In this document: in pieces, positions 17,250 to 27,420 of the stretch
Layout: every line of letters starts with the position of its first letter
Numbering within the stretch: the stretch's first letter is position 1
Assembly (NCBI RefSeq): GCF_004217555.1
Contig: NZ_SHKW01000002.1
Span: 1 to 64,000, forward strand
DNA from: Edaphobacter modestus
GTDB lineage: Bacteria; Acidobacteriota; Terriglobia; Terriglobales; Acidobacteriaceae
Direction: 5' to 3'
Length of the DNA stretch: 64,000 nucleotides
Position numbers and translations under genes: made by a program
Notes under the pieces: model-generated
What the model was told of the DNA's origin: nothing
The model's input: only the letters and a program-made list of their open reading frames with translations
Databases searched by the model: none

Positions 17250-20200
17250 ATGACGCGCACGATTTCATCGTTCATCGCAGAGAAGAAGGGGCTGGCCAGA
17301 AACCTCCGGGCCGCTCGAGCCACCGGAATGCTCCTGCTTACGGCGGCAATGTTGTTAATGATGCAGCCCGTTTCGGGATTCGCCCAGACAGCGGGTCTCG
17401 GCACGATCTCCGGTATCGTTACAGACCCTTCTGGGGCGGTGGTTCCGGGCGCGAAGCTCACGATCACCAATATGGCGACGGGGGTTTCGCGGGAGAGCGC
17501 AACCAATGGCACCGGCTACTATGAGGTGAACGCGCTGACGCCAGGGAAGTACAAGATCCTTGTGGCTCAGCCCGGCTTCCAGGATCTACTGCGCGAGGGA
17601 ATCACGCTCGAGGCGGCCGCCCATGCCAATGTTCCCTTGCAGGTCGCGGTGGGAGCGAGCGTGCAGACGGTTGTGATTCAGGCCGACGCCAGCCTTCTGA
17701 ATACGGAGAGCGGCTCCAGCGGCCAGGTGCTGACCACCAAGCAGGTCGAGGCGCTTCCGGTCTCGGGGAATAACCCGACCTGGCTGGCGCTGATCGCTCC
17801 CGGTGTTCAGGGCACGACGGGGCAGGCTGCCTCGACCGACGACACACTCGCCTGGACGGGGCTGACCACGAACTTCGGCTCCTATGGCCTCATTGGCTAC
17901 AATGAGTTCAGCCTGGACGGCGCTCCAAACGAGACCAACAGCCGGCAGTCGGGCGTCAACCTGACGATCGATGAGCTTGGAGAGATGAAGTTCGACGTAG
18001 CCGGATACGACGCCAGTGTCGGACATACGTTGGGAGTCCTGGCGACGCAGACGACCAAGTACGGAACCAACGACCTGCACGGCACCATTCGCGAGACCTA
18101 TACGGCGAAGCGCTGGGCGGCCATGAACCACTTCCAGGGGTTGAACTACCGCTATCAGAAGTCGCTGGCAAACTGCGTCAACGGCGGAAGCACCAGCCCC
18201 GACTGCTTCGCGATCGAGAACCAGTACGGATGGCCGGGCACGAACATGAACAACGGCTCCGCCGCGATCGGCGGTCCCGTCCGTATTCCTAAGATCTTCG
18301 ATGGACGGAACAAGCTGTTCTTCTTCGCTTCGGTCCTGAACGACGTCTTCGCCGGAGCCCAATCGCAGTCGGCGACCCTTCCCACCATGCAGGAGAGGGG
18401 TGGAAACTTCTCGGATCTTCAGCAGCAGACCACGAACATTCCGTCGAGCTTCACCGCGGCCTGTCCCGCGGGAACTCCCTACTACGGTCAGTACCAGATC
18501 TACGATCCATATTCCGTGACGATCGACGGGAACGGGATTCCACGCCGCCGGCCTTTCTGCGGCAACGTTATCCCAGCGAGCCGTTTGGCCAACAGCGCGA
18601 TGGTGCAGCTTTACAACAGTCTTCAGCCTGTCCCCACGCAGAACAATCCACTCGGCAGCAACTTCGCCTACACGCAGATCACTCCGCAGACCTATCGGGA
18701 TTACACGGGGCGGGTGGATTACAAGTTCACGTCGAAGGACAGCCTCTTCGTCCGCTATACGCGGGGGAACTATACCAAGGGCCAGAACGACTGGACGGTG
18801 GGCAACGTTGGACAGCAGCAGGGTCCTCGCTGGATCGATGTTCCGGCGATAGGATGGGATCACGTCTTCAACGAGCATACAAATATCGATGTGACGTTCG
18901 GAGGCACGAACTACAAGACGCACTGCTGCTACTACCCGGGCTATGACCAGTACAGTCCGAGCTCCCTCGGCCTGCCGACCTACACCGATCAGTACGCGCA
19001 GCAGGCGAACGTGCAGCTGCCCGTGCTGCAGATCTCCGCCTATCAGAACGCGGTTCCGGGAGCGTCTCCGACCTCGCTGGGAGTGACGGACAGCGTGGCT
19101 TCGACCTATCGTTCCTTTGCGCTTCGTGGAAATGTGATTCATGTGCAGGGACGCCACACCCTGCGTGCGGGAGCAGAGTACCGATGGCAGAACGCTTCGC
19201 AGGGTGTCGGCGGAAACGTCTCGGGCACCTATAACTTCGATAACACCTATACGCAACAGAACAACGGATCCGACAGCGCCTACCAGCAGTCGAATACCGG
19301 CCTGAGCTATGCGGCTTTCCTGATGGGAATCAATTCGTCGGCCTCGGTCGCCAAGAACTCGTCGCTCTCCCTGCAGTCGCCCTATTATGCGATCTATGCG
19401 GGAGATACGTGGAGGCTAACGCCGAAGCTGACGCTCATTCCCGGACTGCGCTTTGAGTATGAGTACGGCGTGGTGGAAAAGCACAACCAGATGATTGTGG
19501 GATGGAATCCGAGTGCGGACCTAAGCGGGATCTCGCAGCCCGCGAACGCGGCTTACCTGGGCGCTGTTGCAGGAGCCACCACGGCGCAGAGGGCAATTTT
19601 GCCTTCTTCTTTGCAGATCCAGGGCGGCCCACTGTATGCCGGTGTGAACGGTGCTCCCAGAAGTGCGTGGGGCAACAACTATCGCTTCCTGCCCCGCCTC
19701 TCCGTCGCCTACCAGGCGACGGAGAGGCTGGTGATTCGCGGAGGGTACGGACTCTTCTTCGACACGCTGAACGCGCTGAATGTCACGGCCAATCAGGACG
19801 GGTTTAGCGCAAGTACAAGCGTCGTGACGTCCAACACCTTCGGGACGAACTTCGTACCCGGCGTGTCTCCGCTCTCCGATCCGTTCCCGATAAACGGAAG
19901 CGGCTCGCGGTTCAATACGCCGATTGGCAGCGCGGCGGGTTCTCTCTACTACCTTGGCGCCAGCCCGATTATCTTCGATCATGGCCTGGTTCCGGCGCGC
20001 CAGCAGCGCGGCTCGATCGGGGTGCAGTACCAGTTGACCGATTCGATGATGCTCGATGTGTCCTACAACATCGCCTACACCAGCAATCTTCAGGTCACGA
20101 AGAACTCCGCCTTCACGCCACAGTCGTTCTACGCCGGTGGCCTGCAGCCGAACACCGCTCCCAACGCGGTAATGAACAGCAAGGTCACCAATCCGTTTGC

Positions 20201-21155
20201 GATCTCGAACTTCAGCGGCGTGGCGTCAAGCAATCCGGCGGCGTACAACCAGATGTCGCTGAACTCGTACTTTACGCAGCAGCAGATCTCCATCTCGAAC
20301 CTGGTAAGGGCCTATCCGCAGATGAACGGCCTTTCCCTGAACCAGTCTCTTGGAGCCACCCACTTTCAGGAGGCTCTGATTACCCTGACCCGCCGCTACA
20401 GCCGGGGCCTGACCGTGATGGGGTCAATTCAGTTCAACCACCAGTATGATCGCGATTACTTTGCGAATGGCTACGATGCCATGCCAAGCTGGGAGATTAC
20501 GCAGTGGAGCCAGCCGGTGCGGTTTACTGCCGAGGGAGTGTGGGATCTTCCCCTTGGCCGTGGAAAGGCGTGGGCGACCAGCGGATGGAAGTCGGCGTTG
20601 TTTGGCGGCTTCCAGCTGAGTGCGAGCTATGAGGCTCAGCCGGGCGTTCCGGTCAACTTCCCCAACGCGTTCTTCATCGGCGATATCAAGGCCAGCAGCA
20701 TCAAGATCAAGAAGCCGGTGTATCACAACGATCAGGCATCGGGAGGCTCAAACTACGTGCAGTGGCTGACCCCCGGAACCGTGACCGCTACTCCGACTAC
20801 GGTTGCGAATCCCGATGGCTCGACGACGACGACCTGCAGCTACACCGGCTACGGCTTTGTGACCAATCCGGCGTGCCAGCCCACTGGGTTCAACACGAGG
20901 GCCTTCCCCTCGCGCGTGAATGGAGTTCGCCAGATGGGCATGAACGGAGCGGCGGCGAGTGTGCAGCGCGAGTTCCATCTGTATGAACGGCTCAGGCTGG
21001 AGACTACGTTCAATGCCTACAACGTCTTCAACCACCAGGTGCTGGGCAGCGTAAACAGCAACCCAACGGACCCGAACTTTGGCAGGGTTTTTGGCGATGG
21101 CTGGCCCAGCTCATCAGGGCGATGGCTGTCCATCCAGGGAAGGCTGCGATTCTAA
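17250..21155 (+). CDS. Oar-like TonB-dependent receptor with carboxypeptidase-regulatory domain (receptor 1)
   Basis: The protein has 1301 residues. The signal peptide contains MLLLTAAMLLMMQPVSGFAQ. A carboxypeptidase-regulatory-like beta-sandwich lies at about 50-130 (ISGIVTDPSGAVVPGAKLTI; TNGTGYYEVNALTPGKYKI). A plug region follows (VLTTKQVEALPVSGNNPTWL, FSLDGAPNETNSRQSGVNLT), then a large outer-membrane barrel ending in WLSIQGRLRF, with the terminal Phe expected for BAM insertion. These Oar-like receptors are the acidobacterial counterpart of SusC and are thought to import oligosaccharides. It follows GH38 in the same direction. A strong terminator ends the unit. It is paralogous to receptor 2 (23431-27375), sharing layout and many barrel motifs. 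Confidence 0.93.
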   Translation: MTRTISSFIAEKKGLARNLRAARATGMLLLTAAMLLMMQPVSGFAQTAGLGTISGIVTDPSGAVVPGAKLTITNMATGVSRESATNGTGYYEVNALTPGKYKILVAQPGFQDLLREGITLEAAAHANVPLQVAVGASVQTVVIQADASLLNTESGSSGQVLTTKQVEALPVSGNNPTWLALIAPGVQGTTGQAASTDDTLAWTGLTTNFGSYGLIGYNEFSLDGAPNETNSRQSGVNLTIDELGEMKFDVAGYDASVGHTLGVLATQTTKYGTNDLHGTIRETYTAKRWAAMNHFQGLNYRYQKSLANCVNGGSTSPDCFAIENQYGWPGTNMNNGSAAIGGPVRIPKIFDGRNKLFFFASVLNDVFAGAQSQSATLPTMQERGGNFSDLQQQTTNIPSSFTAACPAGTPYYGQYQIYDPYSVTIDGNGIPRRRPFCGNVIPASRLANSAMVQLYNSLQPVPTQNNPLGSNFAYTQITPQTYRDYTGRVDYKFTSKDSLFVRYTRGNYTKGQNDWTVGNVGQQQGPRWIDVPAIGWDHVFNEHTNIDVTFGGTNYKTHCCYYPGYDQYSPSSLGLPTYTDQYAQQANVQLPVLQISAYQNAVPGASPTSLGVTDSVASTYRSFALRGNVIHVQGRHTLRAGAEYRWQNASQGVGGNVSGTYNFDNTYTQQNNGSDSAYQQSNTGLSYAAFLMGINSSASVAKNSSLSLQSPYYAIYAGDTWRLTPKLTLIPGLRFEYEYGVVEKHNQMIVGWNPSADLSGISQPANAAYLGAVAGATTAQRAILPSSLQIQGGPLYAGVNGAPRSAWGNNYRFLPRLSVAYQATERLVIRGGYGLFFDTLNALNVTANQDGFSASTSVVTSNTFGTNFVPGVSPLSDPFPINGSGSRFNTPIGSAAGSLYYLGASPIIFDHGLVPARQQRGSIGVQYQLTDSMMLDVSYNIAYTSNLQVTKNSAFTPQSFYAGGLQPNTAPNAVMNSKVTNPFAISNFSGVASSNPAAYNQMSLNSYFTQQQISISNLVRAYPQMNGLSLNQSLGATHFQEALITLTRRYSRGLTVMGSIQFNHQYDRDYFANGYDAMPSWEITQWSQPVRFTAEGVWDLPLGRGKAWATSGWKSALFGGFQLSASYEAQPGVPVNFPNAFFIGDIKASSIKIKKPVYHNDQASGGSNYVQWLTPGTVTATPTTVANPDGSTTTTCSYTGYGFVTNPACQPTGFNTRAFPSRVNGVRQMGMNGAAASVQREFHLYERLRLETTFNAYNVFNHQVLGSVNSNPTDPNFGRVFGDGWPSSSGRWLSIQGRLRF

Positions 21156-21176
21156 CGCGGTTTAGCTGAACCTCCA

Positions 21177-21208
21177 CCGGGGCCTCACCATAGGCCCCGG
21201 ATTTTTTT
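21177..21208 (+). terminator. Rho-independent terminator after receptor 1
   Basis: A perfect 9-bp stem CCGGGGCCT (21177-21185) / AGGCCCCGG (21192-21200) with a 6-base loop is followed by a T7 run (21202-21208), 21 bases after the receptor stop. Confidence 0.9.
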
Positions 21209-21648
21209 CCCCACAACAAAGATGTCATTCCGAGCGAAGCCGAGAATCCGCTTCCAAGGATCAAATTCAAATCCGTCCTCAGAATCTTGTCAAGCCCAAA
21301 ATCGGCCTAACCAACACAAACTAAACAACATCTCAAGTGCCGATTAGTTTCCTCCACACTGCTAGACTAAAAACGGTAGAAGAAAGCCCGGGAAATACCC
21401 TCCCGGCATAACTCGTTTGATTTCAATATTTTTACCCATAAAGCATTTGTTTATAATATTTTAGCGAAAACAAATCGCTTAAATAACACAAAATAAAAGG
21501 TTTACATGTCAACCCACGGGGGGCCTGTGGTTCGGGCCAAATGCAGGGTTGCGCGACTTCGCCCCTGAGGCTTCGCGGGTAATGACACTTTTCGAAAGCG
21601 AGCAACTGGGAACCAGCAATTGGCACCTGCTGCAACTAGAACTGACAA
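21209..21648. other. AT-rich convergent intergenic region
   Basis: No supported gene. Near 21220-21250 it carries TGTCATTCCGAGCGAAGCCG, resembling a short intergenic repeat I recall from acidobacterial genomes. The stretch around 21420-21500 is very AT-rich. Confidence 0.35.
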
Positions 21649-23079
21649 CTAGTGCCCGTCGGTCTCCGGTAGAACATGACAAGCTTCGACGTTGACGTTC
21701 GTTGGAGAGCCGGCCATCATGTTCAATCGCAGCAGAAGCTCGAAGTGGTGTACCGGTCCTCCGGGGGTGATGCCGCAGGTTTTGAAAGCTGCGGTCAGGC
21801 GGGGCAGGTCGGTTACGAGTTTTCCCGCAGCCTCGGTTCCTTCGGCGTTGGCTCCGCTCAGAAGAAGGACGTTGCCGTTCTGGTCGGGATTCCGAACCAT
21901 CGCGAGGATGGCATAGGACTGGCCGGTAGCCCATCCCAGGGCCGTCGGCACATATTGGGGTTTTTCATGCGGTCCGGGATGGACGTTGAGGATGATCTCC
22001 TGCGAGGAGGCCTTGTCGTAGGAAAACCGGAAGCTCATCTGATCGCTGAAGAGCGTTATCCATGGGTTCGAGCGAGGACTTCCGAGGAGGACGAAGTTGT
22101 CGTCGGTCTGGAGATTCGAGAGCTGGATGCTTCTTGCCGCATGAACCTCTACGCGCCGCGAGCTGGCCTGTGCGAGCTCCGTAACTCCGACGGCGATGGG
22201 GGTATCGACCAGCGCCGCCTTGTTTCCGCCCAGAAGGATGCGGCAGATCTGGGTCGTCTCGGGCGTCAGCTGCTCAGGGTGAGGAATGTAGTTGTGATTC
22301 GCGTAATCGGAGATCGTGATGACCTGACCCGTATATCCCTGAATCTCCGCGATATCGGGATCGCTCGTGATGAGCTGCAGAGGACGCGGAGAGTCCAGGA
22401 GGGCAGACCAGGGAAGAACCCGGCGAGGATCCTGGGCGCCCGGAACGTTCCGGTTCCAGAAGAAGATCCACACTCCTATATTAAGGACGGTCAGTGCGAG
22501 CGCGGCATAGAGCCACCAGCGAGCCGGTCGCCGGGCCAGCTGTTCTTCCACAGAGGCGGCGGGTTGAGTCTCGGGGGTAGAGGAGGGCTCGTGCGGCGTA
22601 GGCTCTGGCGTGGCAATGACAGGAAGTCCGTTTGAAGACGGAAGAGCAACTTCGCTCGTCGCTGGTTCTGTATGCTTTGGGCCGGGTTGTGGGTCGCGAA
22701 CGATCTCTGGGATGTAGGAGCCGAGCGGAAGACTGATGCGGAACGGAGACTCGTTTCCATAACGGCCATAGTGCTGCAGCAGACGTTTTCGGACGTCGCT
22801 CGCGGTGACTCGGACGATTGCGTCCTCGCCGGTGTCGTAGGTTGGGGAACGCCCGAAGAGCTCGACGCCGATCACGCGCTCCTTGATGGAGTCGAAGTGC
22901 CCGGCGACGCCCTGATCGATGATGTATTGGAGGAACTGCCCGCTGCGGTGGCTTCCTTTGAAGGCGGCGCCTTCGACGATGTCCTTTACGTGCTGCCTGA
23001 GGAGAGCTAGATCTTCTACCGTCTCGGCGATCTTTACGAATTCGACGCTATGAGGATTGCTCTGTCGTGGAGAAGACAT
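21649..23079 (-). CDS. Membrane-anchored regulator 1 (cytoplasmic HTH-like domain, one TM, sensor domain)
   Basis: The protein has 476 residues if started at the ATG at 23077-23079; an in-frame start at 23193 is possible. Residues about 30-125 form a conserved domain (HRSGQFLQYIIDQGVAGHFD; LFGRSPTYDTGEDAIVRVTA; SDVRKRLLQHYGRYGNESP; SLPLGSYIPEI). I recall this from the N-termini of many acidobacterial proteins and rhizobial adenylate-cyclase-like proteins, where it looks DNA-binding. A Pro-rich linker, one TM (WWLYAALALTVLNIGVWIFF) and a ~270-residue extracytoplasmic domain follow. The topology is that of a CadC/ToxR-like one-component regulator. It is convergent with receptor 1 and downstream of receptor 2 on the same strand. 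Its paralogue is at 29528-30919. Sensing glycan or receptor status is an inference from context. Confidence 0.7.
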   Translation of the reverse strand: MSSPRQSNPHSVEFVKIAETVEDLALLRQHVKDIVEGAAFKGSHRSGQFLQYIIDQGVAGHFDSIKERVIGVELFGRSPTYDTGEDAIVRVTASDVRKRLLQHYGRYGNESPFRISLPLGSYIPEIVRDPQPGPKHTEPATSEVALPSSNGLPVIATPEPTPHEPSSTPETQPAASVEEQLARRPARWWLYAALALTVLNIGVWIFFWNRNVPGAQDPRRVLPWSALLDSPRPLQLITSDPDIAEIQGYTGQVITISDYANHNYIPHPEQLTPETTQICRILLGGNKAALVDTPIAVGVTELAQASSRRVEVHAARSIQLSNLQTDDNFVLLGSPRSNPWITLFSDQMSFRFSYDKASSQEIILNVHPGPHEKPQYVPTALGWATGQSYAILAMVRNPDQNGNVLLLSGANAEGTEAAGKLVTDLPRLTAAFKTCGITPGGPVHHFELLLRLNMMAGSPTNVNVEACHVLPETDGH

Positions 23080-23386
23080 GAAAGTGCCGGAAAGGAAAAT
23101 TCTAGCACTGGGTCTCCTGAGCCTCTTCGGGGCTAACGAGGGCGGTTCCTTTAGGAGTACAAAACTCAACTTATGGCGCAACGCACAAAGCAACTGTGAT
23201 TCGTTATAAATTGACTCCTCCGCTACAGAACTTTCAAGTTGTCAGCTCACATACTCCGTAAGCTGACACTGCTGGCACCCAAAAGCCGTCTATTATGCGA
23301 GCCCTCGCAGTACCAGGGCACTGGGCAAGGCGTAAACCATATCAGTTTGCGTCTCCCTTATTTCGACGAGAGGCGATTAAGGGGTT

Positions 23387-23416
23387 GAGCGGCAGGTGAA
23401 ATTGCTCCTGCCGCTC
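23387..23416 (-). terminator. Hairpin after receptor 2, probable terminator
   Basis: Perfect 10-bp stem GAGCGGCAGG (23387-23396) / CCTGCCGCTC (23407-23416) with a 10-base loop, 15 bases beyond the receptor 2 stop on the minus strand. There is no strong T run, so termination strength is uncertain. Confidence 0.55.
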
Positions 23417-23430
23417 GTGACAGATGCCGA

Positions 23431-26400
23431 TTAAAACGTGGCCAAAACCTGAAGAGCGATCGTCCTTCCGTTTCCATTGTCCGCCGTGACGAGACCGAAT
23501 TGGGCACTGGTTGGATTCAATTGAGCTCCTCCCACCGGGGCTACACGCTGATGGTTGAACAGATTCAGGATGTCCGCGCGGGCTTGAACCTGAACGCGCT
23601 CGCCTGCGTTGAACGTTCGCCCAAAGGCGCCATTCCAGTTATTGAGACCCTGCCCGCGCACACCCTCCACATGGATGGGAAAGACTCGCAGGTTGTAGTT
23701 GTTAGGCAGGCAGGCTGGAAGCAGGACAAATCCAGTGCCGCTGTAAGTGCAGTTTGTGATGGAGTTTGTCGTCGAAGCGGTTGCTGTCACGGATTGCGTG
23801 TTAAACCCCTGAATTGTCGCGACTCCGGCCGAATAGTTGGTGTTGTAGATCTGATCTTTCAGTTTGATACTGTTCGGATCGCCGATGAAGAAGATATTCC
23901 CCTGGCCGGAGCCCGATCCATTCGACGCGAAGGTGAGCAAAGTGCCAGGATTTGCCTCGTACGATCCAGAGAACTGGAATCCTCCAAAGACCGCACTCTG
24001 CCAACCGCTGTTTGCGAACCGCATATTTCTTCCGAAAGGAAGCGAGTAGACCCAGGACGCTGTAAATCGCCAGGGCGGGCTCTGCAGGCTCGACTCCAGA
24101 CTTGGGGTAACATCGAACGGGTTCTGGAAGTAATCGCGATCCTTCTGATAGTTCTTTTGGTACGATGCGTTGGCGATGAGACCGTTACTGATGCGTTTGC
24201 TCGCGTTGGCCTGAAACTCCTGAAACTGGGAGCCCCCGATTGAGTTATACAGGCGTAGAGCCGCAAGTTGGGGATAAGGACGCACCAGATTGGCGAGCTG
24301 AATCGTCTTTGAGTTGACATAGCTGCTCTTCGTGAGCAGGTTGTAGTAGACCGGATCGCTAGTCGCTAAGCTACCTAGGTTGCCGATGTAAAACGGATTC
24401 GGCACATTTGCTCCAAGAAGACTATTCGTCGCGGAGTTCGGTTGAATGCCCCCTGTGAAGAAGGATGCAGGTACGGCCGTTGCGTTCAGGTAACCCGCAG
24501 TGTACGTACGAGTGGTATTTGCGCTTCCGTCGAGAGTGATATTTCTCGTACGCGAGGCGACATACGCTACTTGAACAACCAGGCTGCTTCCGATCTGATG
24601 CTCCATGCTAATCTGTGTTCTCCATGACCGGGCAGGGACTCGATTGTGGTCATAGATACCGATCGTCGCGGAGCTGCCCCCATAGTAATCCGCTCCTAAC
24701 GAGCTGCCGACGGGAGCGGCGAAACGTGATCCATTGCTGAGAGGGAACGGATCGGACATGGGAGAGATACCCGGCACGAAGTTGGCGCCAAACGTCGTCG
24801 AGGAGGCGATCGGTCCTGTTGTGCTGCTGAATCCGTCCGTATTGATGGTTGCGTTCTCGTTCAACACGTCGAGCGTGTCGTAGTACAGGCCCGCGCCGGC
24901 ACGAAGCACTGTTTGCGGGGTAATGGAATACGCCGCTCCAAGTCTTGGCAGCACCCTCCAGTTGTTAACCCACTGGCGAGTGGAGGCTCCATTCACACCG
25001 GCGTAGATCGGTCCGCCTTGTACCGGCAGATGGGCCGGAGCTACCGCTCTTTGCGCAGCAGTGAGGGAGGCCAGTGTCGACTGGTACGCCGTGTCCACAG
25101 TCGACGCAAAGGTAAGGTGCGCGTTGGGGTCCCACCCTACAATCTGGCGATTGTGTTTCTCCGTCGGACCGTATTCGAATTCATAGCGGATACCGGGGAT
25201 TATGGTCAGCTTCCGTGAGACGCGCCATGTATCGCCAACGTAAAAAGCGTAGTACGGATTCGAGCGGGATGTCGATGTTGTGGTGGTGGTTTGTGAGGTC
25301 GTTGGAATACCGAGCAGGAACGATGCATAGCTCAATCCCGTGGACGTCGATGGATAGGTACCGTCGGTGCCGTTATTTTGCTGGACATAGGCATTGTCGA
25401 AGTTGAACTGTCCGGAAGGTCCGGCCGTTGTATTCGATGCTGCTGGACCGCCACCTGCCGCATTCTGACTTCTCCACTCGGCGCCGCCTCTTAAGGTGTG
25501 ATTGGCCAATACCGCCGTCAGGTTTCCCCGGACTGCCAGGCTGCGAAAGTGAGTCACGTTGATCGCGGTCTTACCGATCGTCTGGTACCCGCTCATGGCG
25601 ATCACAGGGAACTGTGCATTCGATCCTGCATAGTCGTCCAGATAGGTTGGAAGTCCCAGGTCGCTTGGCTTATAGGCCTGCCAGCCGGGGTAGAGGTCGC
25701 CGTATCCAGTCCACTCCGTTGCTCCAACGGTGGCATCGACAACCATTTTGGGAGAAAGAATATGAGACCAGCCGAGAGCCCCGGTTGGAATCCAGTGATG
25801 CACGCCTTGCCTGCCCTGATCACCCGTCTGGAAATCCTGTGCCAACTGATAATAGTGGGCCCGGCTCCAACGGAAGAAGATGTGATCGGCCTCGGACACC
25901 GTATAGTCATACCGGTTCGTTACAGCGCGATAGGTGTTCCAGTTTACGGGCGTGTAGTTGTAGTTATTTCCGGTCGAAGCCGTACTGGATGGGGTGGGCA
26001 GGAAGCCGTTGACCACCTGAACCAGCGGCAGATTGCTGATCAGACTGGAGGGAATGACATTTCCGCAGAAAGGGGCGCGCCGGGGAACACCCTTCGAATC
26101 GAAGGTCACGGAGTATGGATTGTAAATTTGGTATTGGCCATAGTAGGTTGCGTTCGGGCCACAAGCCGCGGTAAACGTAGCCGGCGCTACTGTGCCTGCC
26201 ACTGGTAAAGGTAAATCGGAGAAGTCGCCGCTCCGTTGCCGGATCGTGGGTATTGCGAGCGTAGTCGACTGAGCATTATTCGGAGCATCAAGTACAACTC
26301 CGACAAAGAAGAAAAACTTGTTTCGGCCGTCGTAGAGCTTGGGGATAAAGACCGGACCGCCGATGGCCGCATCGCCGGAGTTCAAGTGCGTTCCAGGCCA

Positions 26401-27375
26401 CCCATACGTGTTTTCGTCGTATTCGCACGCCGCCGAGCCAGAGTTGGTCGAACACTTGTCGAGCTGCGTGTGGTATTGATACGTGAACTTCTGGAAGTGC
26501 TGCAACCCAAACCAACGCAGGTCGTATCTTCGATATCGAACGCCGCCATGCAGGTCATTTGTCCCTGACTTGGTCGTCTGGGTGAGAAGTATGCCGTAAG
26601 TATGGCCAACCGAGGGATCGAACGGGGTTACGTTCACGCTGGTCTGACCGAGCTCTTCGGGGGAGAGGTTGATAGCCTGTCCTCGCTGGCCGGCCATATT
26701 GGGCGCCCCGTCCAGATTGAACTCGTTAGCGCCGATTCGACCATACGCGCCGAACTGGGGGCCCGATCCATTCCAGTTTGGACTCGCCCCACCCAGCGAA
26801 TAGTTTTGGGCGTAGTTCGACTGAACACCGGGAGAGAGCATTGCGAGCCAGATCGCTGCCTGCCCGTTCGGAAGGGCCGACATCTCTTCCGAGGTAATTA
26901 CCTGGCTGATCGACACTCCCTGGGTATCGATCAGGGGAGCTCCCGCATTGACGACAACACTCTCGGTTGAACTGCCGACCTTTAGCTGCAGATCGATACT
27001 GGGGTGCCCTTCAGCCTGGAGGACGATGCCGGAACGAATAAACCGCTCAAACCCCTGGACAGTAGTGGAGACTTCATAAGGACCTTCGTTTAAATTCCTT
27101 ACCTCGTAGTAGCCAGTGTCATTGGTGAAGGCATTGATCGATACGTTCGTGTCGGTATTTCGAACGTTTACCGCCACGTGGCTTACGCTGGCGCCGGTTG
27201 AATCGCTAACAATTCCGGAGATGATCCCCTGACCCGTGCTTTGGGCGAGAGCCTGCGATGCGAAGAGTGCGCCGAAGACAACCAGGAGAAGAAGCCGTTC
27301 CAGTGGCCGCCGGCGAATGCTATGTCTAGAATATTTTCTTTTCTGTGCGTGCCCAATTCTTGCTGAAGTGTCCAT
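23431..27375 (-). CDS. Oar-like TonB-dependent receptor with carboxypeptidase-regulatory domain (receptor 2)
   Basis: The protein has 1314 residues. The signal peptide reads RLLLLVVFGALFASQALAQ. The regulatory beta-sandwich follows at about 48-130 (ISGIVSDSTGASVSHVAVNV; FTNDTGYYEVRNLNEGPYEV). The plug (VITSEEMSALPNGQAAIWLA; FNLDGAPNMAGQRGQAINLS) and barrel come next, ending with TIALQVLATF and a terminal Phe. The layout closely parallels receptor 1 (for example PRRAPFCGNVIPSSL versus PRRRPFCGNVIPASR), so the two arose by duplication and probably take related but different glycans. It starts 45 bases after the VWA gene stop on the same strand, indicating co-transcription. A hairpin follows its stop, then regulator 1. 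Confidence 0.93.
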   Translation of the reverse strand: MDTSARIGHAQKRKYSRHSIRRRPLERLLLLVVFGALFASQALAQSTGQGIISGIVSDSTGASVSHVAVNVRNTDTNVSINAFTNDTGYYEVRNLNEGPYEVSTTVQGFERFIRSGIVLQAEGHPSIDLQLKVGSSTESVVVNAGAPLIDTQGVSISQVITSEEMSALPNGQAAIWLAMLSPGVQSNYAQNYSLGGASPNWNGSGPQFGAYGRIGANEFNLDGAPNMAGQRGQAINLSPEELGQTSVNVTPFDPSVGHTYGILLTQTTKSGTNDLHGGVRYRRYDLRWFGLQHFQKFTYQYHTQLDKCSTNSGSAACEYDENTYGWPGTHLNSGDAAIGGPVFIPKLYDGRNKFFFFVGVVLDAPNNAQSTTLAIPTIRQRSGDFSDLPLPVAGTVAPATFTAACGPNATYYGQYQIYNPYSVTFDSKGVPRRAPFCGNVIPSSLISNLPLVQVVNGFLPTPSSTASTGNNYNYTPVNWNTYRAVTNRYDYTVSEADHIFFRWSRAHYYQLAQDFQTGDQGRQGVHHWIPTGALGWSHILSPKMVVDATVGATEWTGYGDLYPGWQAYKPSDLGLPTYLDDYAGSNAQFPVIAMSGYQTIGKTAINVTHFRSLAVRGNLTAVLANHTLRGGAEWRSQNAAGGGPAASNTTAGPSGQFNFDNAYVQQNNGTDGTYPSTSTGLSYASFLLGIPTTSQTTTTTSTSRSNPYYAFYVGDTWRVSRKLTIIPGIRYEFEYGPTEKHNRQIVGWDPNAHLTFASTVDTAYQSTLASLTAAQRAVAPAHLPVQGGPIYAGVNGASTRQWVNNWRVLPRLGAAYSITPQTVLRAGAGLYYDTLDVLNENATINTDGFSSTTGPIASSTTFGANFVPGISPMSDPFPLSNGSRFAAPVGSSLGADYYGGSSATIGIYDHNRVPARSWRTQISMEHQIGSSLVVQVAYVASRTRNITLDGSANTTRTYTAGYLNATAVPASFFTGGIQPNSATNSLLGANVPNPFYIGNLGSLATSDPVYYNLLTKSSYVNSKTIQLANLVRPYPQLAALRLYNSIGGSQFQEFQANASKRISNGLIANASYQKNYQKDRDYFQNPFDVTPSLESSLQSPPWRFTASWVYSLPFGRNMRFANSGWQSAVFGGFQFSGSYEANPGTLLTFASNGSGSGQGNIFFIGDPNSIKLKDQIYNTNYSAGVATIQGFNTQSVTATASTTNSITNCTYSGTGFVLLPACLPNNYNLRVFPIHVEGVRGQGLNNWNGAFGRTFNAGERVQVQARADILNLFNHQRVAPVGGAQLNPTSAQFGLVTADNGNGRTIALQVLATF

Positions 27376-27420
27376 CGATTGGTCTCCGTTTCAAAATGCT
27401 TCTGTTTCTACCTGCTGGCG

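Noticed and set aside
17586..19256. 556-codon minus-strand ORF opposite receptor 1
   Set aside because: Long but antisense to a complete receptor; Arg/Val-rich low-information sequence.
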